Source: a virus. From it: a stretch of 21,197 bases of DNA. The notes beneath the pieces were generated by a model. That model saw only the letters and a list, made by a program, of their open reading frames with translations, was not told where the DNA came from and did no database searches. Of the stretch, positions 5,757 through 12,775 are shown piece by piece (position 1 is the first letter of the stretch; the number at the start of each line of letters is the position of its first letter). The stretch spans positions 1 through 21,197 of IMG/VR virus record IMGVR_UViG_3300028772_000071; one strand, given 5' to 3'. A program made the translations under genes and the position numbers.

Positions 5757-7535
5757 ATGGAAAAGCAATTATTAGATTCTAAAACATTAGTGGAGGATTA
5801 TTTATTCAATAAAGATTGGAGGACAAAAGAAAATTCAAACGCACCTAGAAGTTTTGGCTCGCTCAATAAATATATAATTGGAGAAGTTAGTAAAAACTAT
5901 TGGTTGAATGAAGTATACAATAAAGAAATAAAATGTGCATATCTTAATGGTGATTTTCACATCCATGATTTAGGGGCATTAACATTATACTGCGTTGGAT
6001 ATTCATTAGAAAACATACTATTAATGGGGGTACAAGGTATAAGTAATATACCAGTATCAAGTCCACCTAAACATTTCAAAAGTGCTTTATCACAAGTTGT
6101 AAATTTGGCAACAGTATACCAAAATGAACAAGCTGGAGCAGTAGCATTCAATTCCGTAGATACGTTATTAGCACCTTTTATACGAGAAGATGATTTGGAT
6201 AAAATCCAAGTTAAACAAGAATTACAGAATTTTATATTTGCCTTAAATAGCAATTCAAGAATGGGGGCAGAACCAGCATTTACAAATATAACATTAGATA
6301 TAACTCCTTCACCAGATATGTTGCGTAAAAATATAATCATAGGTGGAGATTATAGATTGGATGTATATGGTGATTTTCAAAAGGAAATGGATTTATTTAA
6401 TGAATGTTTTGCTGAAATAATGCTAGAAGGAGATAGTAAGGGTCAGCCATTTTCATATCCAGTATTGACTTATAATATAGGAAAGAGATTTGATTGGAAT
6501 AATCCTAAAAATGATAAAATATTTGAAATGGCTGGTAAGTTTGGATATCCATATTTTTCAAATTTTATAAATTCTGAAATGGATGAATCTGATATAAGAA
6601 GTATGTGCTGTAGACTTAGATTAGATTTAACCGAGTTAAGAAGAAGAAATGGTGGATTATTTGGAGCAGGAGATTCAACTGGTTCAATTGGTGTAGTGAC
6701 TCTAAATATGCCTAGAATAGGTTATATATCATCAAATGAGATTGAATTTTTTAATAAACTAGATATTATATTGAATTTAGCAAAAGATTCATTAGAACTC
6801 AAACGAGTATTCTTGCAAAATGAAGTATTGGATGGTGGATTAATTCCAGCTTATTCTCAATATGTTGGAACGATTGATAATCATTTTAGCACTATTGGTA
6901 TAATTGGGTTTAATGAAATGTGTGAAAACTTTTTAGGAAAAGACATACTATCAATAGAAGGTAAAGAGTTCTCCGTAAAAGTTGGTGAATATATCTTAAA
7001 TAAAATAAAAGAATTTCAAGTAGAAACTGGTCATCTATATAATTATGAAGCATCACCTAGCGAATCAACTTGTTATAGACTGGCTAAAAAAGATAAAGAG
7101 TTATTTCCCGATATAATAACACAAGGTAATTCAGTTCCATACTACACTAATTCTTCTCATATACCAGTATCCAAAGTAACTACTATCAATGATATGATGG
7201 CACATCAAGAAGCTTTACAAGTTCAATTTACTGGAGGATGTGTAAATCATATATATTTAGATGGAGCAATATCTGGTGAACAAGCTAAACATATGGTTAA
7301 AACTTGTTTAACAAATTATAGAAATCCATATATAAGCCTTTCTCCAGTAAATAGATATTGTCCAGAACATGGTTATATTGAAGAACGAGTTGAAAATTGT
7401 CCTAAGTGTGGTATGAAGTTGGATATTATGCAACGCGTAACTGGTTATTTAAGGAAAGTTGAAAATTTCAATGATGGTAAAAAAGAAGAATTTTATGATA
7501 GAAAACAATTTAATGGTATAATTGATTTAAAATAA
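5757..7535 (+). CDS. nrdD: Anaerobic (class III) ribonucleoside-triphosphate reductase
   Basis: This 592-residue glycyl radical enzyme reduces ribonucleoside triphosphates to deoxynucleotides without oxygen. The catalytic domain starts almost at once (DFHIHDLG at 67-73, Cys79), so the usual N-terminal ATP-cone is missing. The active-site loop reads SMCCRLRLD (Cys284-Cys285) where formate-type enzymes have a PMGC-like motif. The C-terminus has a zinc site, CPEH at 535-538 and CPKC at 548-551, with one Cys replaced by His. The radical loop RVTGYL has Gly563. ATG 5757 is 3 bases after the redoxin stop, and nrdG follows after 56 bases. Loss of the ATP-cone predicts no overall dATP shut-off, which would suit a phage. 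The DNA looks more A+T-rich than its neighbours, though this was not computed. Confidence 0.95.
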   Translation: MEKQLLDSKTLVEDYLFNKDWRTKENSNAPRSFGSLNKYIIGEVSKNYWLNEVYNKEIKCAYLNGDFHIHDLGALTLYCVGYSLENILLMGVQGISNIPVSSPPKHFKSALSQVVNLATVYQNEQAGAVAFNSVDTLLAPFIREDDLDKIQVKQELQNFIFALNSNSRMGAEPAFTNITLDITPSPDMLRKNIIIGGDYRLDVYGDFQKEMDLFNECFAEIMLEGDSKGQPFSYPVLTYNIGKRFDWNNPKNDKIFEMAGKFGYPYFSNFINSEMDESDIRSMCCRLRLDLTELRRRNGGLFGAGDSTGSIGVVTLNMPRIGYISSNEIEFFNKLDIILNLAKDSLELKRVFLQNEVLDGGLIPAYSQYVGTIDNHFSTIGIIGFNEMCENFLGKDILSIEGKEFSVKVGEYILNKIKEFQVETGHLYNYEASPSESTCYRLAKKDKELFPDIITQGNSVPYYTNSSHIPVSKVTTINDMMAHQEALQVQFTGGCVNHIYLDGAISGEQAKHMVKTCLTNYRNPYISLSPVNRYCPEHGYIEERVENCPKCGMKLDIMQRVTGYLRKVENFNDGKKEEFYDRKQFNGIIDLK

Positions 7536-7538
7536 AGA

Positions 7539-7568
7539 TTGACAATGTATAAGTGACATAAATAATAA
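7539..7568 (+). promoter_or_regulatory. Possible weak promoter before nrdG
   Basis: A perfect TTGACA (7539-7544) sits right after the nrdD stop, but the -10 at about 17 bp is only ATAATA/TAATAA. It could give extra nrdG transcription. Confidence 0.4.
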
Positions 7569-7591
7569 TAGAAGGTGGAGGTATACAACAA

Positions 7592-8149
7592 ATGGTTAGA
7601 TATAAATATATAGAACATGAACGCAGTGAAGATGCTAATTTTATTGGAGCATTGATAGTAGCATCTGATTGCAAAATAAAATGTAGAGGATGTTTTAACC
7701 GTGACATCAAAAAGATGGAAACGAAGAAGGATACTGCACAGAATATCATCAAGGAGGTGCTTTCTAATCCATTCAACGAGGGTATTATACTAGCTGGCTT
7801 GGAGTGGTCTAGCACACCTACAGACCTCGTAGAACTGGTCACAGAAGCCGATAAACATGGTCTGAAGATAATGATATACACAGGATTAGATTTGGGTGAG
7901 TTTGAAATGAGGATAGGCAAGGCTTGTTGCGATAAGGTTGGAATTAAAGAACTTCCAAAAGATTACAATGATACTTCAATGATGTATGCTTGTATTGGTG
8001 GGATGGTTCTTGATAATGCAATCCATAGTGATTATTATATAAAATCTGGAGCATATGTAAAGGAACTGGAAGTAACTGGTAGAGAAGCATTTGGTGTGAC
8101 ATTGGCAACAAGTAATCAGAATGTTATAAAAATTCAGAAAGAGGTGTAG
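7592..8149 (+). CDS. nrdG: Anaerobic ribonucleotide reductase activating protein (radical SAM)
   Basis: This 185-residue protein installs the glycyl radical on NrdD using S-adenosylmethionine and a 4Fe-4S cluster. The cluster motif is CKIKCRGC (Cys27, Cys31, Cys34; CX3CX2C). It is followed by the family's short partial barrel, with GIILAGLEWSS in place of the GG-E-P strand and LKIMIYTGLDLGEF further on. It carries a longer C-terminal part than compact NrdG proteins, including a second Cys pair near 111-112. GGTGGAGG upstream supports ATG 7592. The stop is one base from the dUTPase start, so the genes form one dNTP-supply unit. Confidence 0.9.
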   Translation: MVRYKYIEHERSEDANFIGALIVASDCKIKCRGCFNRDIKKMETKKDTAQNIIKEVLSNPFNEGIILAGLEWSSTPTDLVELVTEADKHGLKIMIYTGLDLGEFEMRIGKACCDKVGIKELPKDYNDTSMMYACIGGMVLDNAIHSDYYIKSGAYVKELEVTGREAFGVTLATSNQNVIKIQKEV

Positions 8150-8150
8150 T

Positions 8151-8651
8151 ATGGAGAGGGAGATATGTTTCGCAAAAATGAGAGTGGATGCAATCATTCC
8201 TAGTAAGAATCTGGAAAATGCTGGGTATGATGTGTATGCCAACTTTCCAGAGGAATATATAGTTATAGAGCCACATGAAACCAAGATGATACCAACAGGA
8301 ATTGCTAGTGTCCTTCCAGATAGCCTAGTGTTCGTTCTAAAGGAGCGAGGGTCTACTGGTACTAATGGTATGGGACAGAGGGCAGGAGTCATTGATAGTG
8401 GCTATAGAGGTGAATGGTTTGTACCTATCACCAATCACAATGATGTTCCACTGGTAATCTATAAATGTATAGAATTGTTGGACTCAGACTTATTTCCAAT
8501 AGATACCATATTCTATTCTTATAAGAAAGCAGTCTGCCAAGCAATATTGGTGGATGTTCCAGTTGTAAGAATCAAACAAATTCACAAAGACCAGCTTTCA
8601 AATTATGTGTCCGAGCGAGGTTCGGGGTCATGTGGTTCGTCTGGTAAATAA
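8151..8651 (+). CDS. dut: Trimeric dUTPase
   Basis: The enzyme hydrolyses dUTP to dUMP and pyrophosphate, keeping uracil out of DNA and feeding thymidylate synthase. All five family motifs are visible in the 166 residues: AGYDVYAN (24-31), ERGSTG (65-70), GVIDSGYRGEW (79-89) with the catalytic Asp82, KAVCQ (126-130), and the C-terminal arm ERGSGSCGSSGK with Arg156. An insertion of about 20 residues between motifs III and IV (105-122) makes it longer than compact homologues. ATG 8151 is one base after the nrdG stop. With the ThyX-like protein it completes a route to dTTP. Confidence 0.93.
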   Translation: MEREICFAKMRVDAIIPSKNLENAGYDVYANFPEEYIVIEPHETKMIPTGIASVLPDSLVFVLKERGSTGTNGMGQRAGVIDSGYRGEWFVPITNHNDVPLVIYKCIELLDSDLFPIDTIFYSYKKAVCQAILVDVPVVRIKQIHKDQLSNYVSERGSGSCGSSGK

Positions 8652-8695
8652 TCATAATATGAATAAATGGCGAGCAACTATATGGAGGTTCAAAA

Positions 8696-8845
8696 ATGGG
8701 AGATAATAACTATATTGTTTGTAACAATGATTTGTGCAAATATTGGCGAACAGAGGGTAAATGCACATATTGGAAAACAGGAAACTGTGTAGAAATTGAA
8801 GTTGAAAATGGTGTATCAATATGCAAATCTTTTGAAGCGGATTAA
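8696..8845 (+). CDS. Cys-rich microprotein (49 aa)
   Basis: ATG 8696 has GGAGG at 8684-8688 with good spacing. The product has five cysteines (9, 14, 23, 31, 43) in a spread pattern with aromatic residues (KYWRTEGKC, YWKTGNC), which suggests a small metal-bound or disulfide-linked fold. It resembles in style, not in alignment, the other Cys-rich microproteins of this phage. The gene is preceded by an AATATGAATAAATGG spacer and followed by a post-stop hairpin and terminator, so it closes the dNTP operon. The function is unknown. Confidence 0.65.
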   Translation: MGDNNYIVCNNDLCKYWRTEGKCTYWKTGNCVEIEVENGVSICKSFEAD

Positions 8846-8869
8846 TCGCAATACAAAAATAGTGTGATT
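8844..8869 (+). other. Post-stop hairpin E7
   Basis: AATCGCAAT (8844-8852) pairs with AGTGTGATT (8861-8869) with one G-U pair and one mismatch. It overlaps the stop codon of the preceding microprotein and precedes a terminator. Confidence 0.5.
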
Positions 8870-8901
8870 GAGAGGGGAGGAATCCTCTCTTTTTTATTTT
8901 T
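8870..8901 (+). terminator. Rho-independent terminator
   Basis: GAGAGG (8870-8875) pairs with CCTCTC (8884-8889), followed by a T-rich run broken by one A. It ends the nrdH-nrdD-nrdG-dut transcript before a new promoter at 8910. Confidence 0.85.
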
Positions 8902-8909
8902 AAAAAGGG

Positions 8910-8938
8910 TTGACATGGTGTAATATTCATGGTAGAAT
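8910..8938 (+). promoter_or_regulatory. Promoter after the dNTP operon
   Basis: TTGACA (8910-8915), 17 bp, TAGAAT (8933-8938), with CATGGT repeated in the spacer and at the -10 edge. It lies directly behind the terminator and drives the small membrane gene at 8973. Confidence 0.75.
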
Positions 8939-8972
8939 AAGGTATAGTCAAATTAAAGAAGGAGTGAGATAC

Positions 8973-9074
8973 ATGAGTGGTCAAGAAATGGTAGTGGTTT
9001 GCATAATTAAATTATGGTGGATAATAATTCCATGTATCATAGGTGGAATATTAGTCTACAAAACTGAAAAATAG
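8973..9074 (+). CDS. Single-pass membrane microprotein (33 aa)
   Basis: ATG 8973 follows GAAGGAG. The product is almost all hydrophobic from residue 6 to 29 (VVVCIIKLWWIIIPCIIGGILVY) with a short polar end KTEK, so it should cross the membrane once. It has its own promoter and lies before the promoter of the SprT-like gene. Possible roles (superinfection exclusion, lysis timing) are guesswork. Confidence 0.6.
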   Translation: MSGQEMVVVCIIKLWWIIIPCIIGGILVYKTEK

Positions 9075-9077
9075 TTG

Positions 9078-9106
9078 TTGACAAGTACACTTCAAAGTGG
9101 TATACT
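9078..9106 (+). promoter_or_regulatory. Consensus promoter with spacer palindrome
   Basis: TTGACA (9078-9083), 17 bp, TATACT (9101-9106). The spacer contains CACTT-CA-AAGTG, an inverted repeat that could be an operator. The leader AAGTATAGAAAGTTAAATAA repeats the leader words of other promoters here. Confidence 0.85.
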
Positions 9107-9146
9107 AAGTATAGAAAGTTAAATAAATCAAACGGAGGTAGTTAAA

Positions 9147-9779
9147 ATGAAAGCATCAATTAGACCAATGATAGAAAACCTAGAGTTATTATTTGTAGTA
9201 CTTAATGAAGAATACTTTAATGGTGAATTGGAAAAACCAGTTATAACAATCGCACCAGACACTACTAAAGGTGCTTATGGATGGCTGACTAATTGGAGGG
9301 CATGGCAAGAAGAAGGTACAGAAGGTTACTATGAAATCAACTTGTGTGCAGAACATACTGCAAGAGGTTACAAAGCATTAGCTGAAACATTATTACACGA
9401 ACTAGTTCATCTGTACAATCTCCAGAAGGGTATAAAGGACTGTTCAAGAGGTGGCACTTACCATAACAGGAAATTCAAAATCATGGCTGAAACAAAGGGA
9501 CTCATGGTAGAGCAGAGCCAGAAAAACGGATGGGCATACACACAGTTGAACCCAGAAACCAACAGATTCCTTGACACTGTAACAGGAATAGATTTTGTAC
9601 TATTCAGAAGCAAAGTTGAAAGTTCATCTTCAACAAAGAAGTCAAGTAGTAGAAAATACGTATGTACACAATGTGGTCAGTCAATCAGAGCCACTAAAGA
9701 AATCAAAATACTTTGTGGTGAGTGTTCAACAGAAGATGATTTATGGATGATGATATGCGAAGAAAGTGATGAAGATTAA
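9147..9779 (+). CDS. SprT-like zinc metalloprotease with C-terminal zinc ribbon
   Basis: This 210-residue protein has the SprT/Spartan layout: an N-terminal helical part with EEYFNGEL, the zinc protease motif HELVH (His84, Glu85, His88), a third likely ligand His106 in GGTYHNRKF, then a Ser/Lys-rich linker (158-169) and a zinc ribbon with CTQC (173-176) and CGEC (190-193). Relatives such as eukaryotic Spartan digest DNA-protein crosslinks; the phage versions have no settled role. It is transcribed from its own promoter at 9078, with GGAGG before ATG 9147. A role in clearing protein roadblocks from replicating DNA is plausible but inferred. Confidence 0.88.
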   Translation: MKASIRPMIENLELLFVVLNEEYFNGELEKPVITIAPDTTKGAYGWLTNWRAWQEEGTEGYYEINLCAEHTARGYKALAETLLHELVHLYNLQKGIKDCSRGGTYHNRKFKIMAETKGLMVEQSQKNGWAYTQLNPETNRFLDTVTGIDFVLFRSKVESSSSTKKSSSRKYVCTQCGQSIRATKEIKILCGECSTEDDLWMMICEESDED

Positions 9780-9801
9780 TCACAACATGAAAAAATTGTG
9801 A
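9780..9801 (+). other. Post-stop hairpin E8
   Basis: TCACAA pairs with TTGTGA around an A-rich 10-base loop, one base after the SprT-like stop. The AAAAAA tract is in the loop, not after the stem, so this is not a terminator. Confidence 0.55.
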
Positions 9802-9823
9802 CCGATTGAGGGGGGGTATGATT

Positions 9824-9985
9824 ATGAAAAATAGATATGATGGAGTATGTGTATTTTGCTCTTGCAAAGTGCCTAAAAAAGATGGTATATGCTTTGAAAA
9901 TAAAGAAAAAGGTTGGGTAATATCATGTTTTAAATGTGCTAATGTAGGTGTTAATTTAAACAAAAGATTAGATAAATTACGTTAA
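9824..9985 (+). CDS. Cys-rich zinc-binding microprotein (53 aa)
   Basis: The product holds CVFCSC (9-14), Cys23 and CFKC (35-38), a typical arrangement for one zinc ribbon, ending in a basic helix NLNKRLDKLR. ATG 9824 was chosen over the in-frame ATG 9818, which is too close to the GAGGGGGGG ribosome binding site. It is flanked on both sides by post-stop hairpins. The basic tail fits nucleic acid binding, but no family is recognised. Confidence 0.65.
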   Translation: MKNRYDGVCVFCSCKVPKKDGICFENKEKGWVISCFKCANVGVNLNKRLDKLR

Positions 9986-10000
9986 TCGCAATTCGAGCGA
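9986..10000 (+). other. Post-stop hairpin E9
   Basis: TCGC pairs with GCGA around AATTCGA, directly after TAA 9983-9985. The stem is short, but its position and the TAATCGCAA word match hairpin E7. Confidence 0.4.
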
Positions 10001-10016
10001 GCAAGGAGATAAGTTT

Positions 10017-10148
10017 ATGGAAACTGTAAAAATTGATTGTAGATGTAAAGATTGTGAACACAGTGAAATTAAAGGTGATGGAGTAGGTAATGACAATATC
10101 ATAGAATGTGACAGCTACGCATCGAAAAATGAGGAATGGGGAAAATAA
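10017..10148 (+). CDS. Cys-rich microprotein (43 aa)
   Basis: A short frame with CRCKDC at residues 8-13 and one further Cys31, followed by an acidic tail. AAGGAG 10-15 bases upstream supports ATG 10017. Four cysteines could bind one zinc ion. It lies between two intergenic hairpins, in the same style as its neighbours. The function is unknown. Confidence 0.55.
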   Translation: METVKIDCRCKDCEHSEIKGDGVGNDNIIECDSYASKNEEWGK

Positions 10149-10150
10149 AG

Positions 10151-10180
10151 TTACGAACAATTCAAATAAATTATTCGTAA
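10151..10180 (+). other. Post-stop hairpin E10
   Basis: TTACGAACAATT (10151-10162) pairs with AATTATTCGTAA (10169-10180): 11 of 12 pairs around a CAAATA loop. No T-run follows; an AAAGGAG ribosome binding site comes a few bases later. This is the clearest member of the family. Confidence 0.75.
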
Positions 10181-10196
10181 TTTGAAAGGAGAAATC

Positions 10197-10493
10197 ATGG
10201 AAAAGAAAAATTGTTGGAACTGTAAACACTATGTGTTTTCAATGATTGTTTTACCTTGTTGTTATTGTAAGGATTGTAATAAATGGGAAAGAAGAAATTA
10301 TGATGATTCAAAATGTCCATGTTGCCCTAAGTGTGGTTCAGAGGATTATGTTGAAGTAGAGGAAGGTATCAAATGCCCATTCTGTGGTCAGATAGATGAT
10401 AGGGGTGATAAAGAATGTTCAATGTGTAGAAGGTCATTGGATGATGGTATAGAAGTGGTGTACGGTGATGGCGAAGTATGGGAGGTAGAATAA
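10197..10493 (+). CDS. Multi-knuckle zinc protein (98 aa)
   Basis: The protein carries many CxxC pairs: CWNC (6-9), CCYCKDC (21-27), CPCCPKC (40-46), CPFC (60-63) and CSMC (74-77), followed by an acidic tail ending GEVWEVE. It probably binds three or more zinc ions as stacked ribbons, like rubredoxin-type or double zinc ribbon proteins. ATG 10197 is fixed by AAAGGAG 5-11 bases before it; an upstream TTG in frame has no such site. The stop overlaps the next start (TAATG). The role is unknown. Confidence 0.75.
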   Translation: MEKKNCWNCKHYVFSMIVLPCCYCKDCNKWERRNYDDSKCPCCPKCGSEDYVEVEEGIKCPFCGQIDDRGDKECSMCRRSLDDGIEVVYGDGEVWEVE

Positions 10494-10651
10494 TGAGTAT
10501 TCTTACAATTGATTATGGTTTAATTCCAATAGTATTAGTAGAGAATAGAAGGGGAATTAGATGTATAGATGGTGTTGAAACCTCAGAAGGGGAGTATTAT
10601 GATATAATTCAAGTAGCCGATGAATTTTATGCAATGAAGGAGTGTGTGTAA
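10493..10651 (+). CDS. Small phage protein (52 aa)
   Basis: ATG 10493 overlaps the upstream stop (TAATG), with GGGAGG upstream, so translation is coupled. The product (SILTIDYGLIPIVLVENRRG, then RCIDGVETSEGEYYDIIQ) reads as a small beta-rich domain with an acidic C-terminal helix. No family is recognised. Confidence 0.6.
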   Translation: MSILTIDYGLIPIVLVENRRGIRCIDGVETSEGEYYDIIQVADEFYAMKECV

Positions 10652-10652
10652 T

Positions 10653-10859
10653 ATGGGTAGAAGACCAAAGGAAGACCTAAGTTTTTTTGAAAATGCAAAA
10701 GGTGAGATAGAGTATCTAAAGTGTTGTAATGAGTGTCCAGAGGCTTGTAAACAGTCACACAAGGTAGTCAGTATTTGTTGCAGGACATATAATGAAATGA
10801 AAAAGAATTTAAGAAAAAAGAAAAAAGATGTTGACAAGATACTACCTCGCATGGTATAA
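10653..10859 (+). CDS. Cys-rich basic microprotein (68 aa)
   Basis: It starts MGRRPKEDLSFF, has a cysteine cluster KCCNECPEAC (residues 23-32) and ICC (41-43), then a very basic helix MKKNLRKKKKD. The basic tail suggests nucleic acid binding next to a small metal site. ATG 10653 follows the previous stop by one base; a longer frame from 10644 starts inside the upstream gene. The promoter of the next operon is buried in its last codons. Confidence 0.65.
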   Translation: MGRRPKEDLSFFENAKGEIEYLKCCNECPEACKQSHKVVSICCRTYNEMKKNLRKKKKDVDKILPRMV

Positions 10860-10860
10860 T
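10831..10860 (+). promoter_or_regulatory. Consensus promoter for the DUF3310 operon
   Basis: TTGACA (10831-10836), 18 bp, TATAAT (10855-10860) with TGG before the -10. It overlaps the 3' end of the upstream coding region. AAGTTCATAAGGTTAAGGAGG follows. Confidence 0.85.
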
Positions 10861-10887
10861 AAGTTCATAAGGTTAAGGAGGTAGCAC

Positions 10888-11067
10888 ATGAGCAAGAAAG
10901 ATATACACATAGGCACAATAAACGGAATAGACTTACTACTGCACAGGAGAGGTAAGGTTGATAGGACAGATGATAATGTCAAGAGAGGGGTGGGAGTACA
11001 TATTCCCAACAAGTACAAGACCAAGACAAAGCAACGAGAACAGAACGAACTAAGGAGGATGTATTAA
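10888..11067 (+). CDS. Small basic phage protein (59 aa)
   Basis: First gene behind the promoter at 10831, with AAGGAGG before ATG 10888. It is basic throughout (KKD, HRRGKVDR, KYKTKTKQR), with a hydrophobic patch IDLLL and no cysteine. It may bind nucleic acid. Its stop overlaps the start of the multidomain DUF3310 protein (TAATG). Confidence 0.65.
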   Translation: MSKKDIHIGTINGIDLLLHRRGKVDRTDDNVKRGVGVHIPNKYKTKTKQREQNELRRMY

Positions 11068-12302
11068 TGAAAAAGTTTAGAAAAGGTGACAAAGTAAGGT
11101 TTATAAATAACGCATCATTCGTACCAAAAGGATACACCGGAACAGCAATGGGTGATGATAGAAAAGATTGTGAGGTATTAGTTGAGGTAGATAACTGGCA
11201 TGATGGTCATGGTGGACATGAATTTGGAATTGGTGGAGATAGTTGTTGGTACTGCTGGACTGATTCATTGGAACTGGATAGAAAATTCAAGGCTGGAGAT
11301 ATCGTAAAGATAATAAATAATGGTGCTTCTTATACTACCTACAGAGATTGGTATGAAGAATACTTAGCAGATTGTGGTTTTTATGAAGACAATGCATCAC
11401 CAGAAGATGGCGAGTATGAGGTCATGGTAGTAGCAAGTCATGGTAGTTGGAGTGGAACTCTTTATGGAATAAGAGAAGCCAAAGGAGATTTTTCATCACA
11501 AGTTTATATCATAGGTGAGAATGGTTTGGAGTTAGTTTCAGAAATAGTGAAGGAGGAAGTTGAATTGAAATCAGACGAGAATCCAGTATATAAAATGGGA
11601 GAATTTGTAAGATGTATCTCCAGAACAAAGGACAATGTCGAGGGTCTTATCCTTGGCGAAGTTTATGAAATGGTCGGAGCAAGTATGTATGACGGTAATT
11701 TGATACTCTCAGTAAAAGGAAAAGATGGTAAGTTGTTCCATTCCATAGATAGATTTGAAAGTGTAGATTCAGAAAAGGTTACAGAAGATGATTTCTATAT
11801 CATGAAGTGTGATATTGCTCCATTGGGTAAGGTTGGATATAAAGAAATGGGAATCTGTGAAATTGCTCCAGATATGGTCAACGAGCCACCACACTACAAG
11901 ACTGGTGGAATAGAGTGTATCGACTACCTTGAAGCCAAGATGGGTATAGAAGCCTTTGAGGGATTCTGTATAGGTAATACACTCAAGTACCTCTCAAGGC
12001 TTGGACAGAAGGGTGACAGGCTTGAAGATATGCTCAAGGCACAGTTCTATCTGAATAAGGCAATTAGTCTTCATACTGCCCCTACAGAGCCTACAGAGGT
12101 GGATGGTGCTTGTAATAGACCAATAACCTCCAAGCAGATAGGTTATATAGCAGGACTTACCAAGAAATTAGAAATAGATAGGTATGACCTACCAGAATAT
12201 ATCTCACCATTATACAACTACAAAGAACTATCAGAAGCAGAAGCAAGCATAGTCATAGACAAGCTTATAGCAATTAAAGATTACAAGGAGATTGGGTTAT
12301 AA
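11067..12302 (+). CDS. Multidomain protein: SH3-like barrels, DUF3310, and C-terminal helical domain
   Basis: The 411 residues divide into parts. Residues 1-72 form an SH3-like barrel (FRKGDKVRFINN, then a His/Gly-rich loop and CWYCWTDSLEL). About 74-157 is a second barrel (FKAGDIVKIINN), and about 175-235 a third (YKMGEFVRCISR). Residues 271-334 are a DUF3310 domain (VNEPPHYKTGGIECIDYLEA, then CIGNTLKYLSRLGQKGD), common in phages and linked by some to nucleotide metabolism. The C-terminus (352-405) has ITSKQIGYIAGL and LSEAEASIVIDKL, a helical pair seen at the end of several phage DNA-metabolism proteins. The start is coupled to the upstream stop (TAATG). The fusion is unusual, since DUF3310 often stands alone. 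The function is unknown. Confidence 0.8.
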   Translation: MKKFRKGDKVRFINNASFVPKGYTGTAMGDDRKDCEVLVEVDNWHDGHGGHEFGIGGDSCWYCWTDSLELDRKFKAGDIVKIINNGASYTTYRDWYEEYLADCGFYEDNASPEDGEYEVMVVASHGSWSGTLYGIREAKGDFSSQVYIIGENGLELVSEIVKEEVELKSDENPVYKMGEFVRCISRTKDNVEGLILGEVYEMVGASMYDGNLILSVKGKDGKLFHSIDRFESVDSEKVTEDDFYIMKCDIAPLGKVGYKEMGICEIAPDMVNEPPHYKTGGIECIDYLEAKMGIEAFEGFCIGNTLKYLSRLGQKGDRLEDMLKAQFYLNKAISLHTAPTEPTEVDGACNRPITSKQIGYIAGLTKKLEIDRYDLPEYISPLYNYKELSEAEASIVIDKLIAIKDYKEIGL

Positions 12303-12406
12303 TGTTCTGGGCAATAGTATTCAATCTAATAATGATAGGCATAACGGGTGGATGGTGGATATTAATAATGCTCATAGCATTGTTTGTAAAATTAATGAGG
12401 GGGTAA
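12302..12406 (+). CDS. Membrane microprotein (34 aa)
   Basis: ATG 12302 overlaps the DUF3310 stop codon (TAATG) and has AAGGAG upstream. Nearly the whole product is hydrophobic (FWAIVFNLIMIGITGGWWIL and onward) with KLMRG at the end, so one membrane segment with a basic C-terminus is likely. No function can be assigned. Confidence 0.6.
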   Translation: MFWAIVFNLIMIGITGGWWILIMLIALFVKLMRG

Positions 12407-12410
12407 TAAA

Positions 12411-12626
12411 ATGGAAGAATTTGTAAAGTCACTAGTTGAACAGGCAATATTACTAGAGGAAACCCTGATACAAACCATAAAAGTTATGGAAGTATTTGAG
12501 GAAATGGTTGAGGGTGCTAGAAATAATCCAGACATGGATATAGACCGACTCTCTGATGAAATTGACATATATCCAATATTCGACAGGATAGCTAAACTTG
12601 TAGATAATTTAAGTAGTAGATTATAA
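12411..12626 (+). CDS. Acidic helical phage protein (71 aa)
   Basis: The sequence is nearly all helix-forming and acidic, with heptad-like spacing of Leu, Ile and Val in the first 35 residues (VKSLVEQAILLEETLIQTIKV), which fits a short coiled coil or helical bundle. GAGGGGG before ATG 12411 supports the start. It is the last gene before a new promoter at 12634. Confidence 0.65.
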   Translation: MEEFVKSLVEQAILLEETLIQTIKVMEVFEEMVEGARNNPDMDIDRLSDEIDIYPIFDRIAKLVDNLSSRL

Positions 12627-12633
12627 AAAACAG

Positions 12634-12662
12634 TTGACAAAGTTCCTTGCTTATAGTATACT
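12634..12662 (+). promoter_or_regulatory. Consensus promoter
   Basis: TTGACA (12634-12639), 17 bp, TATACT (12657-12662). It starts just behind the 12411 gene and gives a leader of about 110 bases before the ribosome binding site at 12761. Confidence 0.85.
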
Positions 12663-12775
12663 TATATTAGTGGCAAGGGATTGCTACATAACAGAAAAGG
12701 ATGGTGTTGGGGACGGTAGAAATGTGGATTGATTTAATGGACGAGAATAAGGTGTATATTAAGGAGGAATTTATA

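Noticed and set aside
5957-6340. 127-codon minus-strand frame inside nrdD
   Set aside because: No ribosome binding site, and nrdD is plainly the coding frame.
12701-12775. N-terminal extension of the 12776 gene (starts at 12701 or 12722)
   Set aside because: The in-frame AAGGAGG with ideal spacing points to ATG 12776; the upstream starts have weak or no sites.
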